A stretch of DNA of 64,000 nucleotides from Telmatactis stephensoni (GCA_029948255.1 JALIZF010001818.1:434001-498000), one strand, 5' to 3'; numbered from the stretch's first letter, positions 22,201 through 34,906 are shown. The notes: generated by a model from the sequence alone, not told the origin. Program-made: numbers and translations.

Positions 22201-25200
22201 GGACAGAATCGAATGCGAAATTTTTGTTCGATACCGTAAGTCATCGTAACAGCCTATAGTAAACATATGACTTGTTTTTTTGGTAAGACATGCAGCTAAA
22301 TACGTTTTTAGTCAGAGAAGCATTCTGATACCTTTTTTACTATGTTCGATGACTTTTTCATTGAAAATCAATTTTCGTTCTCTTTACTTAGAGCTTCGTG
22401 ACGGAGGCTCTGCAAAGTGCAAAACTGACCGACTTCTCAGCGATTTAGCGCTCGAAATTTAACGGTGACCCCGTGTGTTTTGGGGCTTATTTTATGTGTT
22501 TCATGATGATTTATCAGCATGCTAAATTACAGCGAAGTTTTAATGAGCGCAGCGCATCAGTTCTTCAATTCGTTTTCTACAACAGTTATATTTAGATAAA
22601 AGTTAAAAAATTGCTTATCAAACGGGGCAACAGAACGAGCGCGCGCGCCGAAACGCATCTGCAATGTGTCTGCCTCTTATAATAATTGACACACTCTAAT
22701 CAACCAATCAGATTGCGAGATTAGTATCAAGTGTTGTAAAATCAGTACCTAATAGAATTCTGACTCAAGAAACACTCACACAGCTGATGCCGGGACATTC
22801 ACAACAAGTTTAGGCAAATTCGAATACTTATATATCTACGTTAGGATGTAAGTTTCATATCTGATTTTAGTCAAATTACAGACACTGAAAAAATAGAACA
22901 AAAATATTGCCTGGGATTCCTATGGTCAAGACGCATATGCAGTCATTTTGCCACGTGATGTCTAATGACTGACTAGTACTATTCAAACTCAATGAATATT
23001 CATGAGCCTTCCGGATGACGTCATTACCATTATTTAAGTATACATTAATTATGCATAAGTGTCAGTTGCCGCGAAGTTGACTGCAAGAGAGAGTCGACCC
23101 TCCCACCCACCCTTCTCGCTTACTCATTGGTTTTATACCTGCGAGCTTGCTCGTCAGGGGTGTCTCCATACCTTAACTAATGCTAATGAGTAAGCAGGAA
23201 GGATAATGTAAAAAAGACTAGGGACCCACCTCCATTTCGTGCCAGTCCTCTCAGAGATCACACAGGAAACCCAAAAGCAATAAAACTCAAAAGAGTTGCC
23301 TGCGGAGGAGGCTAGTCTAATGACTGACTAGTACTGCTTGACTTATCGCGCGAGAGCTTGAGTGTTTAAGGGCTCCTATTGATAGTAGTTGCTGTTTAGT
23401 GACTAAAGGGAATACCAAGAGACCATAATGCTAAGAGAGCGAAACTCAGTATTGATGTCTGTGCGATGTTCGTGGCGACTAAGGCTATTTTGAGTAACTT
23501 CGCCATCGCGCGCGCAAGTCCCTCAACCAATAGAATTTGATTTTTGACGTGCGCGCGGACGGGACCGTTTGAATTCTATTGTTTAAGAGCCTTGCGCGCG
23601 CGATGGCGAAATTACTAAAAATAGCCGCCACGAACATCGCACAGACATCAATACTGAGTTTCGCTCTCTTAGTATTATGGTCTCTTGGGAATACCCTGAT
23701 TAAAGGCTAAGGCTTCATTCATTCAAAAAGCTTTCTGAATGACAGTGACCAAAATATCTGTTCCATAATGTAACCGCGCATATTTTTATCGATATCTTTT
23801 CTGAAAACTTAGGCTGTTGAAGAAAATTTTGGATCACGCTGTATGTATTGCTACTATGATTGTCGGAAAGTGCATCATACCGACGCATCTATATACAGAG
23901 CTCATCTCACAGAACGTGGTATTCAGTGGCTTCTTGTAAACATAAATTTCAAAAAGTTATCATTTTCATTTCACAGGAGGCCTTGAAAAGTCTATTATCC
24001 TTTCAAATTACGGCAATGCCAGCTATCTGGAGACACTGGCTGGTCATCTAGCACCTGTCCTGCAGAGTAAAAAAGCGAGTTATTGGACTAGATGCTGGCA
24101 CGCTGCAGTGGATGGCTGGAATGTACTAAGTAATTTCCATGGTCGGTGTGATGGTAAAGGACCAACCGTAACCATAGTTCGAGTGGGACCACACATTTTT
24201 GGTGGTTATACCGATAAGTCCTGGAACACAGCTGGTAACTCATTTCATGATTAAAGTTTTTTGTCAAAATTCATTTGCGGTTGTCCCCTCCACTTCCTAT
24301 TCCTTGCCTTCCTTTCCCTTTTCTCCAGTCCGTTGCCGAGTGCCGCCTACGTAGGTGTAAGGTGGTTTGAAGGCGTTTTTCATTGACTACGCTTCCATTT
24401 TGCATTTTATGAATTGACTATTTAAAATCCTTCCTATTATTATTTTATAGATTAATTGAACGCTGGAATATAATTGCTCCAGACTACAGCCGCAGTAAGT
24501 TGTCACGTTTATAAGCCCTAGCGTGACAACAAACTGCGGCTGCGTAGGAGACTTACATGTGCTGTAGAAAAGGAGGGAGAAAATCTATTCAGTTGATGCA
24601 TAATAAATTACACACCTAATTGTGGGGTTTCACATGACGTCATCATAAAACTTACATGCTTCATATAGATCCTGTATGTCACGCGATATTGTCACGCATA
24701 TTTAACAGACGAATTTGCTACCAACTGCAAACATTTGGCTTGGTCTATGAATGAAACTTTTGTTTATAAGACATCTGTATCAAAATAAACGATTTAACTG
24801 TTATTTTTGTATGGTTTTGCCAAATCGTATTTCAAATACGATTGTTTGTCCGCCATGTTTGTGCCCCTCAGAGGAACTTCAACATGGCGGCGCCATACAT
24901 TTCTTACTAAAGAATGAGTTTGGGAAATTGTTAATATCTTTGCCAAAAAACTCTTTTGGGCTCAAAATTTCTTGGTCACTTGCTCTTTACAAAGATATAC
25001 ATTGTTTTTACTCAGGGATACGAGATCCGCTGATATTTTGGTGACCCGTAGATTGACACCAACCACGAAGTGCCATATATTTCTTACTAAATGAGCCGCA
25101 GTTAATATGGCAATGTCTTCGCAACAAAAATTCGTTTCAATTCAAAATTTTGCAGAGTTACATAGTTTTATGTGCTCTTTGGAGTGAATGACATTTGATT

Positions 25201-26278
25201 TCACTCAGGGCTCTAGATATTTTTCGATGACGTAAGTGAAAGCACACAATGAAGCAAATATAGAAATATATACTGGGAGGTTGAAGCGTATATAGTCAAT
25301 GGAATTCTAGCCTTCTTCACCTTAAAGATTCTTTTAGAGCAGTTCTTTTAAACGGTCATGCTGTGACGCTACCATCTCACTCCCGTGTTTGTCACAGTTT
25401 TTGAACTAAAATGCGGTAACCGTGCCGTGCGGTGACCGTTCAGTTTTCACAGTCATACGAAAACTGCACTATCCCTTTTCGCGCGCCAGGGGCTGAAACC
25501 CAGGGAGAGATGACTCAAATGTGGGTCCACGATATTGTCCCTGATTTTCAGTTTGATTTGTGAATGTAGTTGCAAGAATTCGTAACAAGATCATTAATTT
25601 AGTCTGATATTTAATAAATTGAAGATGGTTTTGAGTTGTCTGTCCTCTTATTAACACACTCTTGACTTCAGAAAATGTTCAAAACTCAAGTGGAATCACG
25701 GGCGCAGCGAGTCAATAAGAGGACAGACAACTCAAAGCCATCTTCAATTCGTTTTTTACAACAATCATTTGAGATAAAAGTTAAAAAATCCTTTTCAAAC
25801 GGGGCAACAGAACGAGCGCGCGCGCCAAAACGCGTTAACAGTGTGTCTGTCATCTTATTGACACTCTAATCAACCAATCAGATTGCGAGATTAGCATCAA
25901 GTGTTGTAAAAAAAAATTTGCATATTCACTCAGTTTAATGATATTTTTATTTATTTAGGTCAAATGATTGCCTCCAATGTAGCCTTTCTGTACTCATTGT
26001 ACAACATCAATGGATACCAGCCCATCAAGTTGAGCCTTACAGGGCGAAACAATGGTCGTGCTATGCTTGGTCACGATGGGTATGGACCCTTCTTTGATCA
26101 AGACTTAGTAATCGGTAAAGATCCACAAAGCCGCACAGCATCATGGACCTGGCCTGCATTTGATACATACCAAGTTGCCCCTGGATGCACTCTAGGCTTA
26201 TTTTGTAAATTCTTTGCCGCTAATACTGGAGACTTTTTCATGATCGACGACATTGAAGTATTTTATGAAAGAACGTAA
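19276..26278 (+). CDS. PAN-EGF-EGF-TLDc gene copy B, frameshifted in exon 1
   Basis: Exons corresponding one-to-one to copy A: 19276-19661, 19748-19865, 21806-21931, 23977-24234 and 25959-26278. All splice sites are conserved. Signal peptide, PAN domain, EGF ([13 protein letters not shown]), calcium-binding EGF ([12 protein letters not shown]) and TLDc ([27 protein letters not shown], ending [10 protein letters not shown]) are recognisable. Exon 1 is 386 nt against 375 nt in copy A. The extra 11 nt at about 19603-19615 (after GACATGTTCAA) shift the frame and give TGA at 19624, inside the PAN domain. Exons 2-5 remain open. It is therefore either a recent pseudogene, a gene expressed as a truncated secreted PAN fragment, or an assembly error. 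Introns carry several MITEs not shared with copy A. Confidence 0.82.
20103..20546. mobile_element. TIR element with ~130-bp inverted ends and 6-bp duplication
   Basis: Ends begin TAGTCCAGACC and include CTTTTTACCCCGCTCCGC and GGTGTGACCTGGTTACAAGG, repeated in inverted orientation at the right. TAGATG flanks both sides (20097-20102 and 20547-20552). It is non-coding and lies in copy B intron 2. Confidence 0.8.
21479..21695. mobile_element. Fold-back MITE with 9-bp target duplication (Mutator-like)
   Basis: CATCCTCGTTCCCAGGCCC and its complement GGGCCTGGGAACGAGGATG form the ends. AACACAATG lies immediately outside on both sides, a perfect 9-bp duplication typical of Mutator-like elements. It is in copy B intron 2; copy A lacks it. 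A partly related piece (CATTCTCGTTCCCAGACCC) occurs at about 34440. Confidence 0.8.
22555..22740. repeat. Dispersed direct repeat (with 25740-25912)
   Basis: About 180 bp are shared in direct orientation with 25740-25912, including CAAACGGGGCAACAGAACGA and CTAATCAACCAATCAGATTG. Both copies lie in introns of gene copy B. Confidence 0.75.
23415..23688. mobile_element. CCAAGAGACC fold-back MITE, copy 2
   Basis: Perfect ends CCAAGAGACC...GGTCTCTTGG with GAATA duplicated on both sides (23410-23414, 23689-23693). The interior is self-complementary and similar to 6551-6821 and 34907-35119. Confidence 0.88.
24478..24545. repeat. Short hairpin in copy B intron 4
   Basis: CAGCCGCAGT..GTTGTCACG and CGTGACAAC..ACTGCGGCTG form an inverted pair around a loop of about 15 nt. 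Confidence 0.6.
25740..25912. repeat. Dispersed direct repeat (with 22555-22740)
   Basis: Second copy of the repeat described at 22555-22740, containing CAAACGGGGCAACAGAACGA. It ends just before the acceptor of copy B exon 5. Confidence 0.75.
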
Positions 26279-27594
26279 AACATGAAAAGCCCAAGTATAG
26301 AGACCGATGGTATGGTCACGCGAAAGCAGCCACATTGGGTGTCAGGAACAATACAATCAGACCTCTGTTGTCCCGGTTTCCGGACGGCGAGACATCGCAT
26401 GTGACTTGAGTTTGTTAGTTCGTTCCCGCCTCCCTCCCCCTGTTCTCGAGGGTTTTTCTCCGGGACCTCCGGTTTTCTTCCCTCAGTAGAAACGAACTAG
26501 TGAGCAGTGTATGTATACAGTATGTAGTGGCAGTGTGTATGGATGGGCAGTGTCCCCCATTTATTGCACAAGTACTAGAACGCATGGACACCAAAATTTT
26601 CGTGGAGACAAACTATTTTGTTCTGCCATTCAACATGTCCGCTATCACGTGATGGTGCAATCGATTAGCCGCCAGTCTCTCTCAGCACATTATTGGATTT
26701 TGGTTCATTAGCATAAATAGTTGCGAGCTGCATACAAACAGACTCAACAAGCTAGAAACAATGTCATACTTATAACTCACATTAACATATACCCAATACC
26801 TGGGCGTGGGGGGTAGGGGAAGTTAATCCACTAAAAAACGTATGTAGTTATGTTTGGCCCTTAATAGTATAGGTTCTGTTTTGTTAGCATTATTTACAGT
26901 GTATAACTGCTCTGTCAAGATCTAGCATTTACTAGGTTTAGGTAGCTGAGTGAGTTGCCTCATCTCTGCTTTTACTTAGTCTTCATCTAGTTAAAGGCCT
27001 AGTTCAGATGCAATATTTTTTCTTGTGCCGTTTTTGGGTTACTGGCTTGTAAAGAGGTAACTATTATTAAATCATATCTTAATAGTTACAGCTTGCTTTG
27101 CAGTGTCAACCTAATTGGGATATTGAAGTTTTCAAATATTTAATTACAGTAGGTGCTTGTTTGATTGCAAAGATAGACCAGTTCAGAGTTATTTTGCTCT
27201 GTGTCAGCCTTGGTATCCCATAAGATATTCAAAAGCTGAGCAAAAATGTAACTATGGAAACCTGTGGTGTTTACTTTGTTCATTTACACCCCCTGGTTTG
27301 TCCATACATTTCTTGCCTTCCACGTGCTGTTAGCAAAATCAAAAGCTGAGCAAAAATGCAAAAATCCTAAAGAATATGTGGATAATTTGCAGATTAAGCC
27401 TGCGACATATACATTCTTTCATGTAACTCCAAACTGGTCTGTTGAATGCAACATGGAAATTGCGGCATCTGAACTAGGTCAAAATTGATAGCTACTTACC
27501 TGACTGTATAAAAGGTGCATGGTGTCAGTAATGATCTAATATGATTACAGTACACACACATTATAATTATACTCATGGGATATGCTTCTCCCAG
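26279..27594. other. Intergenic, repeat at 26787-26900
   Basis: Contains the direct relative of 2274-2385. I could not identify upstream exons of the glutamine-rich gene here, although its 5' part should lie in this interval if the gene is complete. Confidence 0.45.
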
Positions 27595-30500
27595 ACAAAC
27601 CAAGGGAAGCAGGAAAACTCTGAAAACAATGGCCAGCCGAACTCCAAGCGCCTACGTGCTCTCTCGGCACATCAACCAGACCAATTCCAGGTAATCCTAG
27701 TGTCATTGTACCTAGGTTAGCTGTGGGTGTCTGTAAAAACAACTGTTAAGTTGATGGCTAGGTTCATGATGGGTTGTTTGGATGGTGATTTAGCCAAGGG
27801 GTGATCAACAGTATCATCCATAATTATTTTGCATCTTTGTTCAGTCATATTTGCCCAATTAATTTGGGAAGCCAGAAAAATCCTACAGATGTACCAAAAC
27901 CCAAGGCTTTTCAGGGGCATACACTGAAAAGGGGACATTGATTCCTAATTATCATGCTCAGGAACCCCAGAGTATTTCTGTTGCTTGGTTCTTGCCCCTA
28001 GTGAAATATTCCTTGAAACGTTGTCTATTAAAACTTGTTTCAGAAGTATTAAATATTTTGATATTTGAATGGTTATTGTTATTACTTTGTCTACACACTC
28101 TGTATATTGACTGGCTGACCTAGCTAATATAGAAGTGAGAAAACTTTACTTCTGGAAGAAGTTCAACAAGACAACATTGTCAGGGGTATTTTTTGTTGAG
28201 CAAGAAACAAGCAACTGAATAATACCACTTGGGTTCTAAAAACCTGAAGATGCCACCTAAAATTTACTCAGGCATCATAAAATCCTAAACCTATAACCTT
28301 AGAATAATAATTATTGACATAATTATGGAAAAAATTAAACCACAACATATGCCCTAAATTTCATTGCTCTACCAACGAAGCAGCTGTCCTGAAGGGCAAT
28401 TAAAAGTTAGAAAGTAAAAGAAAAACATTGAAAATAACATGATACAACTGCACCAATAATCATGATTTGAGACAATAAATTTGATAAACTTAGTGATATC
28501 AGATGTGCCTAATTCACATGATTATCTCTACCAAGATAACGTTGATTAACTTTGAGCAAATTAAAAGTGGTTTTAACTAAATGTAATTCAAAAGTGTAAT
28601 AACATTTAAAATTGTACTTTTGTAGATGAAATGGAAGAATATTCCAGGGGGTTCCTAGCTAGCACCTTATTATGCAGACACTTAAAGTGCTGATATAGGA
28701 GGGGTTTGCTCAGGATTAGAGTAACTTTAAATCCAAGGGTCTGGTCATCCTATTAACTGATTAGTGCTTAGCCTACGTAGGTTTAAATCAATGGTTTTCT
28801 CTAGATTTAACCATGGATTAGCACTTACTGCTGTTGAACAACGGTTAGCACTAACCCAGGATTACGTCTCAAGAAAACCTTTGGTTTTAACCCTGCATTA
28901 ATGCTAACCCACCTTGAAACAACTGTGCCCAGGGCATCATACATTAGGGTGTCAGGAAGATGTGAATGAAGCTTAATGAATGCCACTCCTACCACAAAGC
29001 ACCCCTAAAAGGACTGATCCCCCTAATTATAAAGGCAATATATAAGCTTGTAAGTGGGCAGCCAGACTTCTACAACTTAAAAAATTGCCTTGGTCAAATT
29101 ATCATTAAAGCAAAAATTCAAAAATTCCTCCCAAAAATTCACACCCCAAGAAAAGTCAAATTTTGAAAACTGCAAACTCAACAAGGCTTGGCAACTCCCT
29201 TTCACTCTTATACCATGGTATCTTCTTTGGGACTAAAACTTCTAACTTACAATAAACAACTTCAGTGATGTGCCCTCACTACAGTGATGTGGGGGTACAG
29301 TAAATGTACCCCACAATAAAAACGTTTTTGTTGGAATAATCTTAATTGAAGCATGCAAAAGATTCAAAATGCATATCAAATGATTATTTCACATTCAAGT
29401 ATTTAATCCATGCTGAATATTTATTAATAGTGAACAATTCCAATATGCATGTATTGCATGCATTATATCATAATACTGATTTCAGATCATCAAAAATTAA
29501 ATCATTAGACAAGTGCTCTTTGTAGGATATGGCACCATGTTATTTATGTTTTACTTTGTTTCTTCATCCTTTTACAATTCATTTCATTAAGCTTTCAGAC
29601 ATGAGAACCCAACATCAGGATATATATAATATGGTTTATATCCCACCGATAAATTTTTACGTGCACCTATTGGCTAAAACAGGTCACGTGGTACATTTTC
29701 AGCGGACTGTTATCCTGCGATATCCCCCGTCCGAGGTGATATCAGTCCGCTCAGCGAAAAATAGAAATGAGAGGACAAAAATATAGGGATTTTCCTTTAA
29801 ATTAAGGCCGGAGTGATAACATTTTAAAGAAAAATTGCCCCGAAAACACAAATTAACAAATCCAAAAGACATTCAAGGAAAAATTTTAATGACAAAACAA
29901 TACTTTTCTCCCGTTAACATGCAGCTTATGTTTTCGGCGTGTCGCCAAAGTTTTTGGGGATTAAGTTAAATAAAAGTTTAGCAATTTATGCAAAACAAAA
30001 GATTGTACCTACATTTCTCACTCAAAATTCCCACCTAGTCAGCTTGCAGTCAACATATGAACGGCGAATGCCGAGGCGGCACTGAAAAACGACTTGTAAA
30101 CTTTAGCTTCAACTGCTTCAACAGCAATGGATTTCCGCCAAAGCGGCAAACTTCAGCATTCGATAGGGACAGAAAATTCAGAAATCACCCTTGGCTATCC
30201 TTTACGGTAGATAACCTAGCCAACAAAACTGTGAAAACATGCAGCTCCTCGTACGCGTGGTCTTTGAAGTCAGCCGTCAGTTTGCAAGTCATCCTCCACC
30301 TCGAAATACGCCTTTTTCGGCTTTTAAAAACTGCAAATTTCACTTTCAATGACTATCGAATTGCGTCTAAAGCTCTCTTAGTGTAATCATATGATTTTCC
30401 AGCTTATCAGAGGGAATTTTGATGAATTTTTGATGCATTTTGCTCCCCAAAAATGTTGTGTTCACCTCTACTTTCTGCGAGTAGTTCACTGTAGTCATGA

Positions 30501-31439
30501 CAACGACAGAGCTTACCAGCCAAACAACCAATCAGAGACAGATAAAATGTGTAAGAGCCAATCACAATCGTTTAAAAAGCACTTGAATGGGTTTTGCCCA
30601 AAGTTTGATTTTCTTTCAAAGATGAAGCCGGAAAATTTTTCGGAGGGATATAAAATAAATAAATCCCTTCTTGGCTCACTGGGGTATCGGCTGATAATGT
30701 CCGAGGAAGAGAAATGTTCCTCAAAATATCACATATGCCCTTAAAGCTTCGCTTCTCGGCCAAATGTTCTTTTTTCGGACTATTTCTCATCCTTGGACGT
30801 TATCAGCCGATATACCAGCCGCCAGAAGGGGTTTATTTACTAAATATTCTTAATTAATTGTCATATTCTAATGGTGCAGAAAAAACTTTGGTCATTGGAG
30901 CTGCCTCGGAAAATGTTTATACCATCTTGTAGACCCTGATGATGAGTGCTCATGCCCAAAAACTTGGTGAAATAATCCAATTGAAGGGCTACCTGTGAAA
31001 ATGACCAAAGTGACTTTTAATAGATGTCCAGACATTTGAGTATAGGAAAGTTTATTTATATCATTTTATGGCACTGAAAAAACTCATCAGAAAAGTCACT
31101 CAGGCCATTTTCATGAGTACCCCTTCAATTGTTACAGGGTGAAACAAAGTAACACATAATCATTAAAATATTGTTTGTGAACTTTACTGTAGTTTTACTG
31201 TGCAAATTGAAAAACCACAAGCACCTACAAATATTTCAGGAATGTGTCTTGTTTTTGGCCATTCAGAAATGGTTCTCTTACTACAAAGATAATGATCAAC
31301 TTTTTGATTGGTCAAGAGACATTCCTGAAATACTTCTAGGTGCCCATGGTTTTTCAATTTGCACATGCAGTAATTTGCTTTTTTGTCTTTCCAAAACTTT
31401 ATTGTCAATGTTCATTTGTTTCAGAAACAACAACAGAAG

Positions 31440-31471
<32 letters not shown>

Positions 31472-31601
31472 ACAACAGCAGCAATCCTTTGGCTTTCAAA
31501 GCCAGAATAACGCACAACAGCAACAGCAACAGCAGTTACAATTCATGTTCAATAATAGTGGTACAGCTCAGAACTATGGAAACCAACAGGGACGGTTTTG
31601 A
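27595..31601 (+). CDS. Glutamine-rich protein, last two exons (5' part not found)
   Basis: Two exon candidates share phase 0. 27595-27690 has acceptor TTCTCCCAG and donor CAG/GTAATC; it encodes 32 residues including NGQPNSKRLRALSAHQ. 31425-31601 has acceptor TTTGTTTCAG and is terminal; it begins KQQQK, has a run of about 15 Gln, then SFGFQSQNNAQQ, a second Q run, and ends GTAQNYGNQQGRF and TGA. The CAG run is imperfect (CAA interruptions), as in genuine polyQ exons. Upstream exons were not recognised, so this is a partial gene or a 3' fragment. I do not recognise the protein. Low-complexity Q-rich tails are common in RNA-binding and transcriptional proteins, but nothing here proves that role. 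A MITE lies at 31199-31365, just upstream of the last exon. Confidence 0.5.
27691..31198. other. Intronic/intergenic sequence with fold-backs
   Basis: About 28755-28920 contains an imperfect fold-back around GGTTTAAATCAATGGTTTTCT and its complement. 29699-29755 and 30665-30832 are two further fold-backs that share 'gtccgagg' near 'gctgataat/gactgatat' motifs and may be the two ends of one roughly 1.1-kb element. No domain-bearing frame was seen. Confidence 0.45.
31199..31365. mobile_element. Fold-back MITE, TGTGCAAATTG ends
   Basis: TGTGCAAATTGAAAAACCAC...GCACCTA...TATTTCAGGAATGT is repeated in inverted orientation at the right end, with a loop of about 55 nt. Confidence 0.8.
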
Positions 31602-31829
31602 AGAAAGAAAATGAATTATTTATTGGTGTAAATAACAAAATATAACTACAAAAATTGATGCTAATTAGGCCAGCTCTCACTTTTTAAGTTGTTGCAAGTA
31701 TTTTAACGACTAGCAGTGGGTGCACTAAGGAAAGATGTCCATCTGTAAGTCAACAGACACTTCTCTCCTTCCCCACCCCCTCCACAAAAATATTTTCAAC
31801 ACAACCATTTTTTAAAGAGTCTGTTTAGT

Positions 31830-32245
31830 TGCACTGTTGAACAGTTAGATGAATTTAATAAGTTTAGTTAACTATTTAGGTGACATCACCTAAAATAGTG
31901 GGTGCCCACCAAACCAGTGGTTGAACAAATCAAGGGGGTTCCATTAATCGATGAATGAACATATTTACAAAAAAGAGAAAGAAGGCAGAAAGAAGGCATT
32001 TACCTTAACATTTTTCCACCTTAACCAATAACGTGTTTTCAAGTCGTGATTTCAGGTTTAGGTAGTCTTTCTTGCAGCCATTTTTAGCCTCTTCATGCAA
32101 CACTCCCTCGTCAGGTTGTGTGATGAGGCTATAAACACAGCTGCGAGGAAGACTAAGGTTTAGGTGACTTCAACTAAAATAGTAAATAACTTACATGTAT
32201 CTAATTTAATTGGCATCGCCTATTCAACACTGAGACTAACCACTC
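31830..32245. repeat. Repeat related to the transposon's 3' spacer
   Basis: It shares CACTGTTGAA, TTTAGGTGACATCACCTAAA and later blocks with 8408-8690. It is interrupted by a fold-back insertion at about 31996-32158 (AGTCTTTCTTGCAGCC...GCTGCGAGGAAGACT). Confidence 0.6.
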
Positions 32246-32524
32246 TTCAAGGCCTATGACTTTTTAAGTCGTCTAAAGTAATGGAATAAGAATTATACTA
32301 AGGGTTTGTTACCAAAGAACTACTCCTTACCCCCTTAAGTTCTTGTAATCATATTTAGTATGCAACACAATACGTTCAATTGTGAGTTGTTTGCGGGAAT
32401 ACTTGTATGCTAGAAAATAAGGTTTCAATTTGGTCAGACAAGACTACTACATCAACAATATTAACTCATAGAATGAACTGCATTATTCATCGCGGATGAA
32501 ATAATAAAGAATACTTATTCCATT

Positions 32525-32662
32525 GTCTCACGATAATGGTCCGGCATTGGGAATGAATGCAACGTTTCGACTAACTCTACCCCATTGTCTGATGAAGAGT
32601 AGCAGTAGCAGTCGAAACATTGAATTCATTCCCAATGACCACTATCATGAGACAATAAATTG
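32525..32662. mobile_element. Fold-back repeat, CATTGTCTCA ends
   Basis: CATTGTCTCACGATAATGG...GCATTGGGAATGAAT is inverted at the right (ATTCATTCCCAATG...ATCATGAGACAATA). The centre contains CTGATGA and CGAAAC but no credible stem between them. Confidence 0.65.
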
Positions 32663-33149
32663 AATCTATAAGTATCCTATATAACATTAACTCATTTTAG
32701 AAATCCTTCTTTTTAGTCAATAAAAAGTTTAGTTAAGCTTCATGTGTCACAGAAATGGCAGATGACAAAGAAAATCACTAACTTACTTTCCTTTTTTGAG
32801 TTTGCATGTACAAACTTGAGGATGACTTGTCAGGTTTATGGCAAATGCAAAGTGATTCACCTTCCCATTTAATGGCAACACTAGATATAGAAAATATCAG
32901 AACACATGACCCTCTTTACCATCTGTTTGTTTTCTGTGTAAACCTGAAGCTTGAACTCTGAAATGTTGAATGTACCAGAGAGTACATCACAAGACAAATT
33001 TCTGTACATGTCTACAAAGCTAAAATAAGAAAAAAAGCTTGACATGTTTCTGGGCAGTAAAGCCCTTTGATTTTTTCAACTAATGGTCCAAACAGTGAGT
33101 TTGGCACTTTCTTTTCCCTTCAAGATTTACTAAGATATGTGCACTGACC

Positions 33150-33305
33150 CTAAAGATCCCTTCTTTCTTCCTTTTTTTAACACTTCTCATCTATTGCTTC
33201 CTCCCTCCCTTCCTTCCTTCCTTCCTTCCTTCCTTTCGCTTCTTCTTTCTTTCTTTTTTCCTTTCTTACTTCCAAATCTCTTCTTCCTTCCTTCCATTTT
33301 CCCAG
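33150..33305. repeat. (CCTT)n pyrimidine-rich microsatellite
   Basis: Interrupted CCTT/CTTT repeats. Confidence 0.85.
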
Positions 33306-33580
33306 TAGTCAGTAGGGTTACTTTTCTAATGATAGCAATCTACTCTATTTACAAATATAAATTCAAATTTGGGATATTGGGGGAATGATGACTATTAAAA
33401 GTTCTGTATATTATCATTCTGATATTATTTTATTAAAGTTTAACCGGCTTTGATTAGTTTTGTTTATCAAAATTCTGTCATCTTCCATTTTTTTCACTTT
33501 TTTTGCTTGTAGTCTGGCACAAACACTGCACTGAAGATACTAGCACTGTAGGCATTGTTAATATATAATCACTCTAAGCT

Positions 33581-33670
33581 AGAGTGGTTTTCATTAACCT
33601 GTGAAACACACTTTAGTTTATTACACCCTAATTCCATGTGCCTGGTTCACAGGCTAATGAAAACTTCTCT
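33581..33670. mobile_element. Short fold-back MITE
   Basis: AGAGTGGTTTTCATTAACCTGTGAA and its near-complement at the right enclose a loop of about 40 nt. Confidence 0.65.
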
Positions 33671-34224
33671 GGCACTTATTCCCACTCGAGTTTTAATATC
33701 ATTTATGTAATTATACAGTAGAACCATTGTTCTGACCTACTAGTCTCCTCTTTTTGAAGAGAAATAGACTAATAGAAGCCTAGAAGCAGTTGTGATCAAA
33801 CGCCTTTTATGCACAATACTACTCAATCCACGAGCTACCTCCGCCATTGGCGGTTTGATTGTCCACTACATTTCCTTTCTGTGCACTAAATAAATTCCTT
33901 GCCGGAAATAGCACTGCTCTTAGCCTATCAGTATCGAGAATTTTTTCATGATCAGAAGCAAGTGTCAAACTATGACGTACGGGAGTAGGGTTGGTAGACG
34001 AAAATTAAACTGCATCCCACATATTATACATACAATCTTGATTTCGGCAATGGCGGAATTCGATAATTACATATTTAACTATCTTTAACTTTTACTTTTT
34101 TATTCTCCTCGCCGACGAACCAGCTAAAAATATCCCAAGTGGGAATTCACATTAGTCTCCCTCGATGTCTCAGCTTCTATGAATGTCTCGGGAGAATCGT
34201 CCCGTAATTTCTTCAGTTCCTTTT

Positions 34225-34315
34225 TTTCAAACATTTCTTTACTTATTGTATTTTGTTTCCGGGGGGTGCCTATTTAGAGGTTACAGGTTCGAGCCCAGTT
34301 GCCGCCAGAAGAAAT
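34225..34315 (+). repeat. tRNA-like B-box, possible SINE remnant
   Basis: GGTTCGAGCCC fits the tRNA/SINE B-box consensus. A weak A-box-like GGTGCCTATTTAGAGG precedes it by the expected short distance. No cloverleaf can be drawn, and poly-pyrimidine follows. Confidence 0.3.
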
Positions 34316-34906
34316 TCTTTTTTTTCCTTTTCTCCTTTCTTTTTCTTTTTTCTTTTTTCTTTTCTTGAATATTTTGCTCTTTATTTATGATATTTTTTAC
34401 ATCAAGTATTTTAAGTATTTTTGATCTGCTTTTAAAAATACATTCTCGTTCCCAGACCCTCTTGTCAGAATAAGGTGAATGAGTAGGATCTGGTAATGAG
34501 AATGCTTGATGGACTTCCTGTGGAAAACAGGAATGTGGTGTAGAGACTTTGGAATGTGGACTAAAGACTGTGTCTGTTGGAAATCATTTCGTTCTTCTTA
34601 GCCGTTGATCTCGAATAAGAAATTGTCTCAAAGTCTTATCAAATTGCAAGGATCTTCCTCTAGAATAAAATCCCTGATTCTAAACAATTAACTAATGAAA
34701 ACATTGAAACACGGCAAAGCACTAGAGCAGATTTCGTATGAGTATGAAACGGACCGTGCCGTGACCGTGACCGTGCCGTGTTGTCTATGAAAAACATTCG
34801 AAATTCCTGCCGTAACCATGCTGTGCCGTACATGTGCCGTTTTCACAGTCATCAGTACAAAGACTGCTTTAAGGCGGTCACGACGGGATTCTTGTTGTAC
34901 GTTTAA

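Noticed and set aside
30057..30744. Frames of 109 and 117 codons on the plus strand
   Set aside because: No domain, no splice context; they overlap fold-back repeat sequence.
32594..32630. CTGATGA followed by CGAAAC, resembling a hammerhead core
   Set aside because: The intervening AGAGTAGCAGTAGCAGTC cannot form stem II, so at best it is a decayed remnant.
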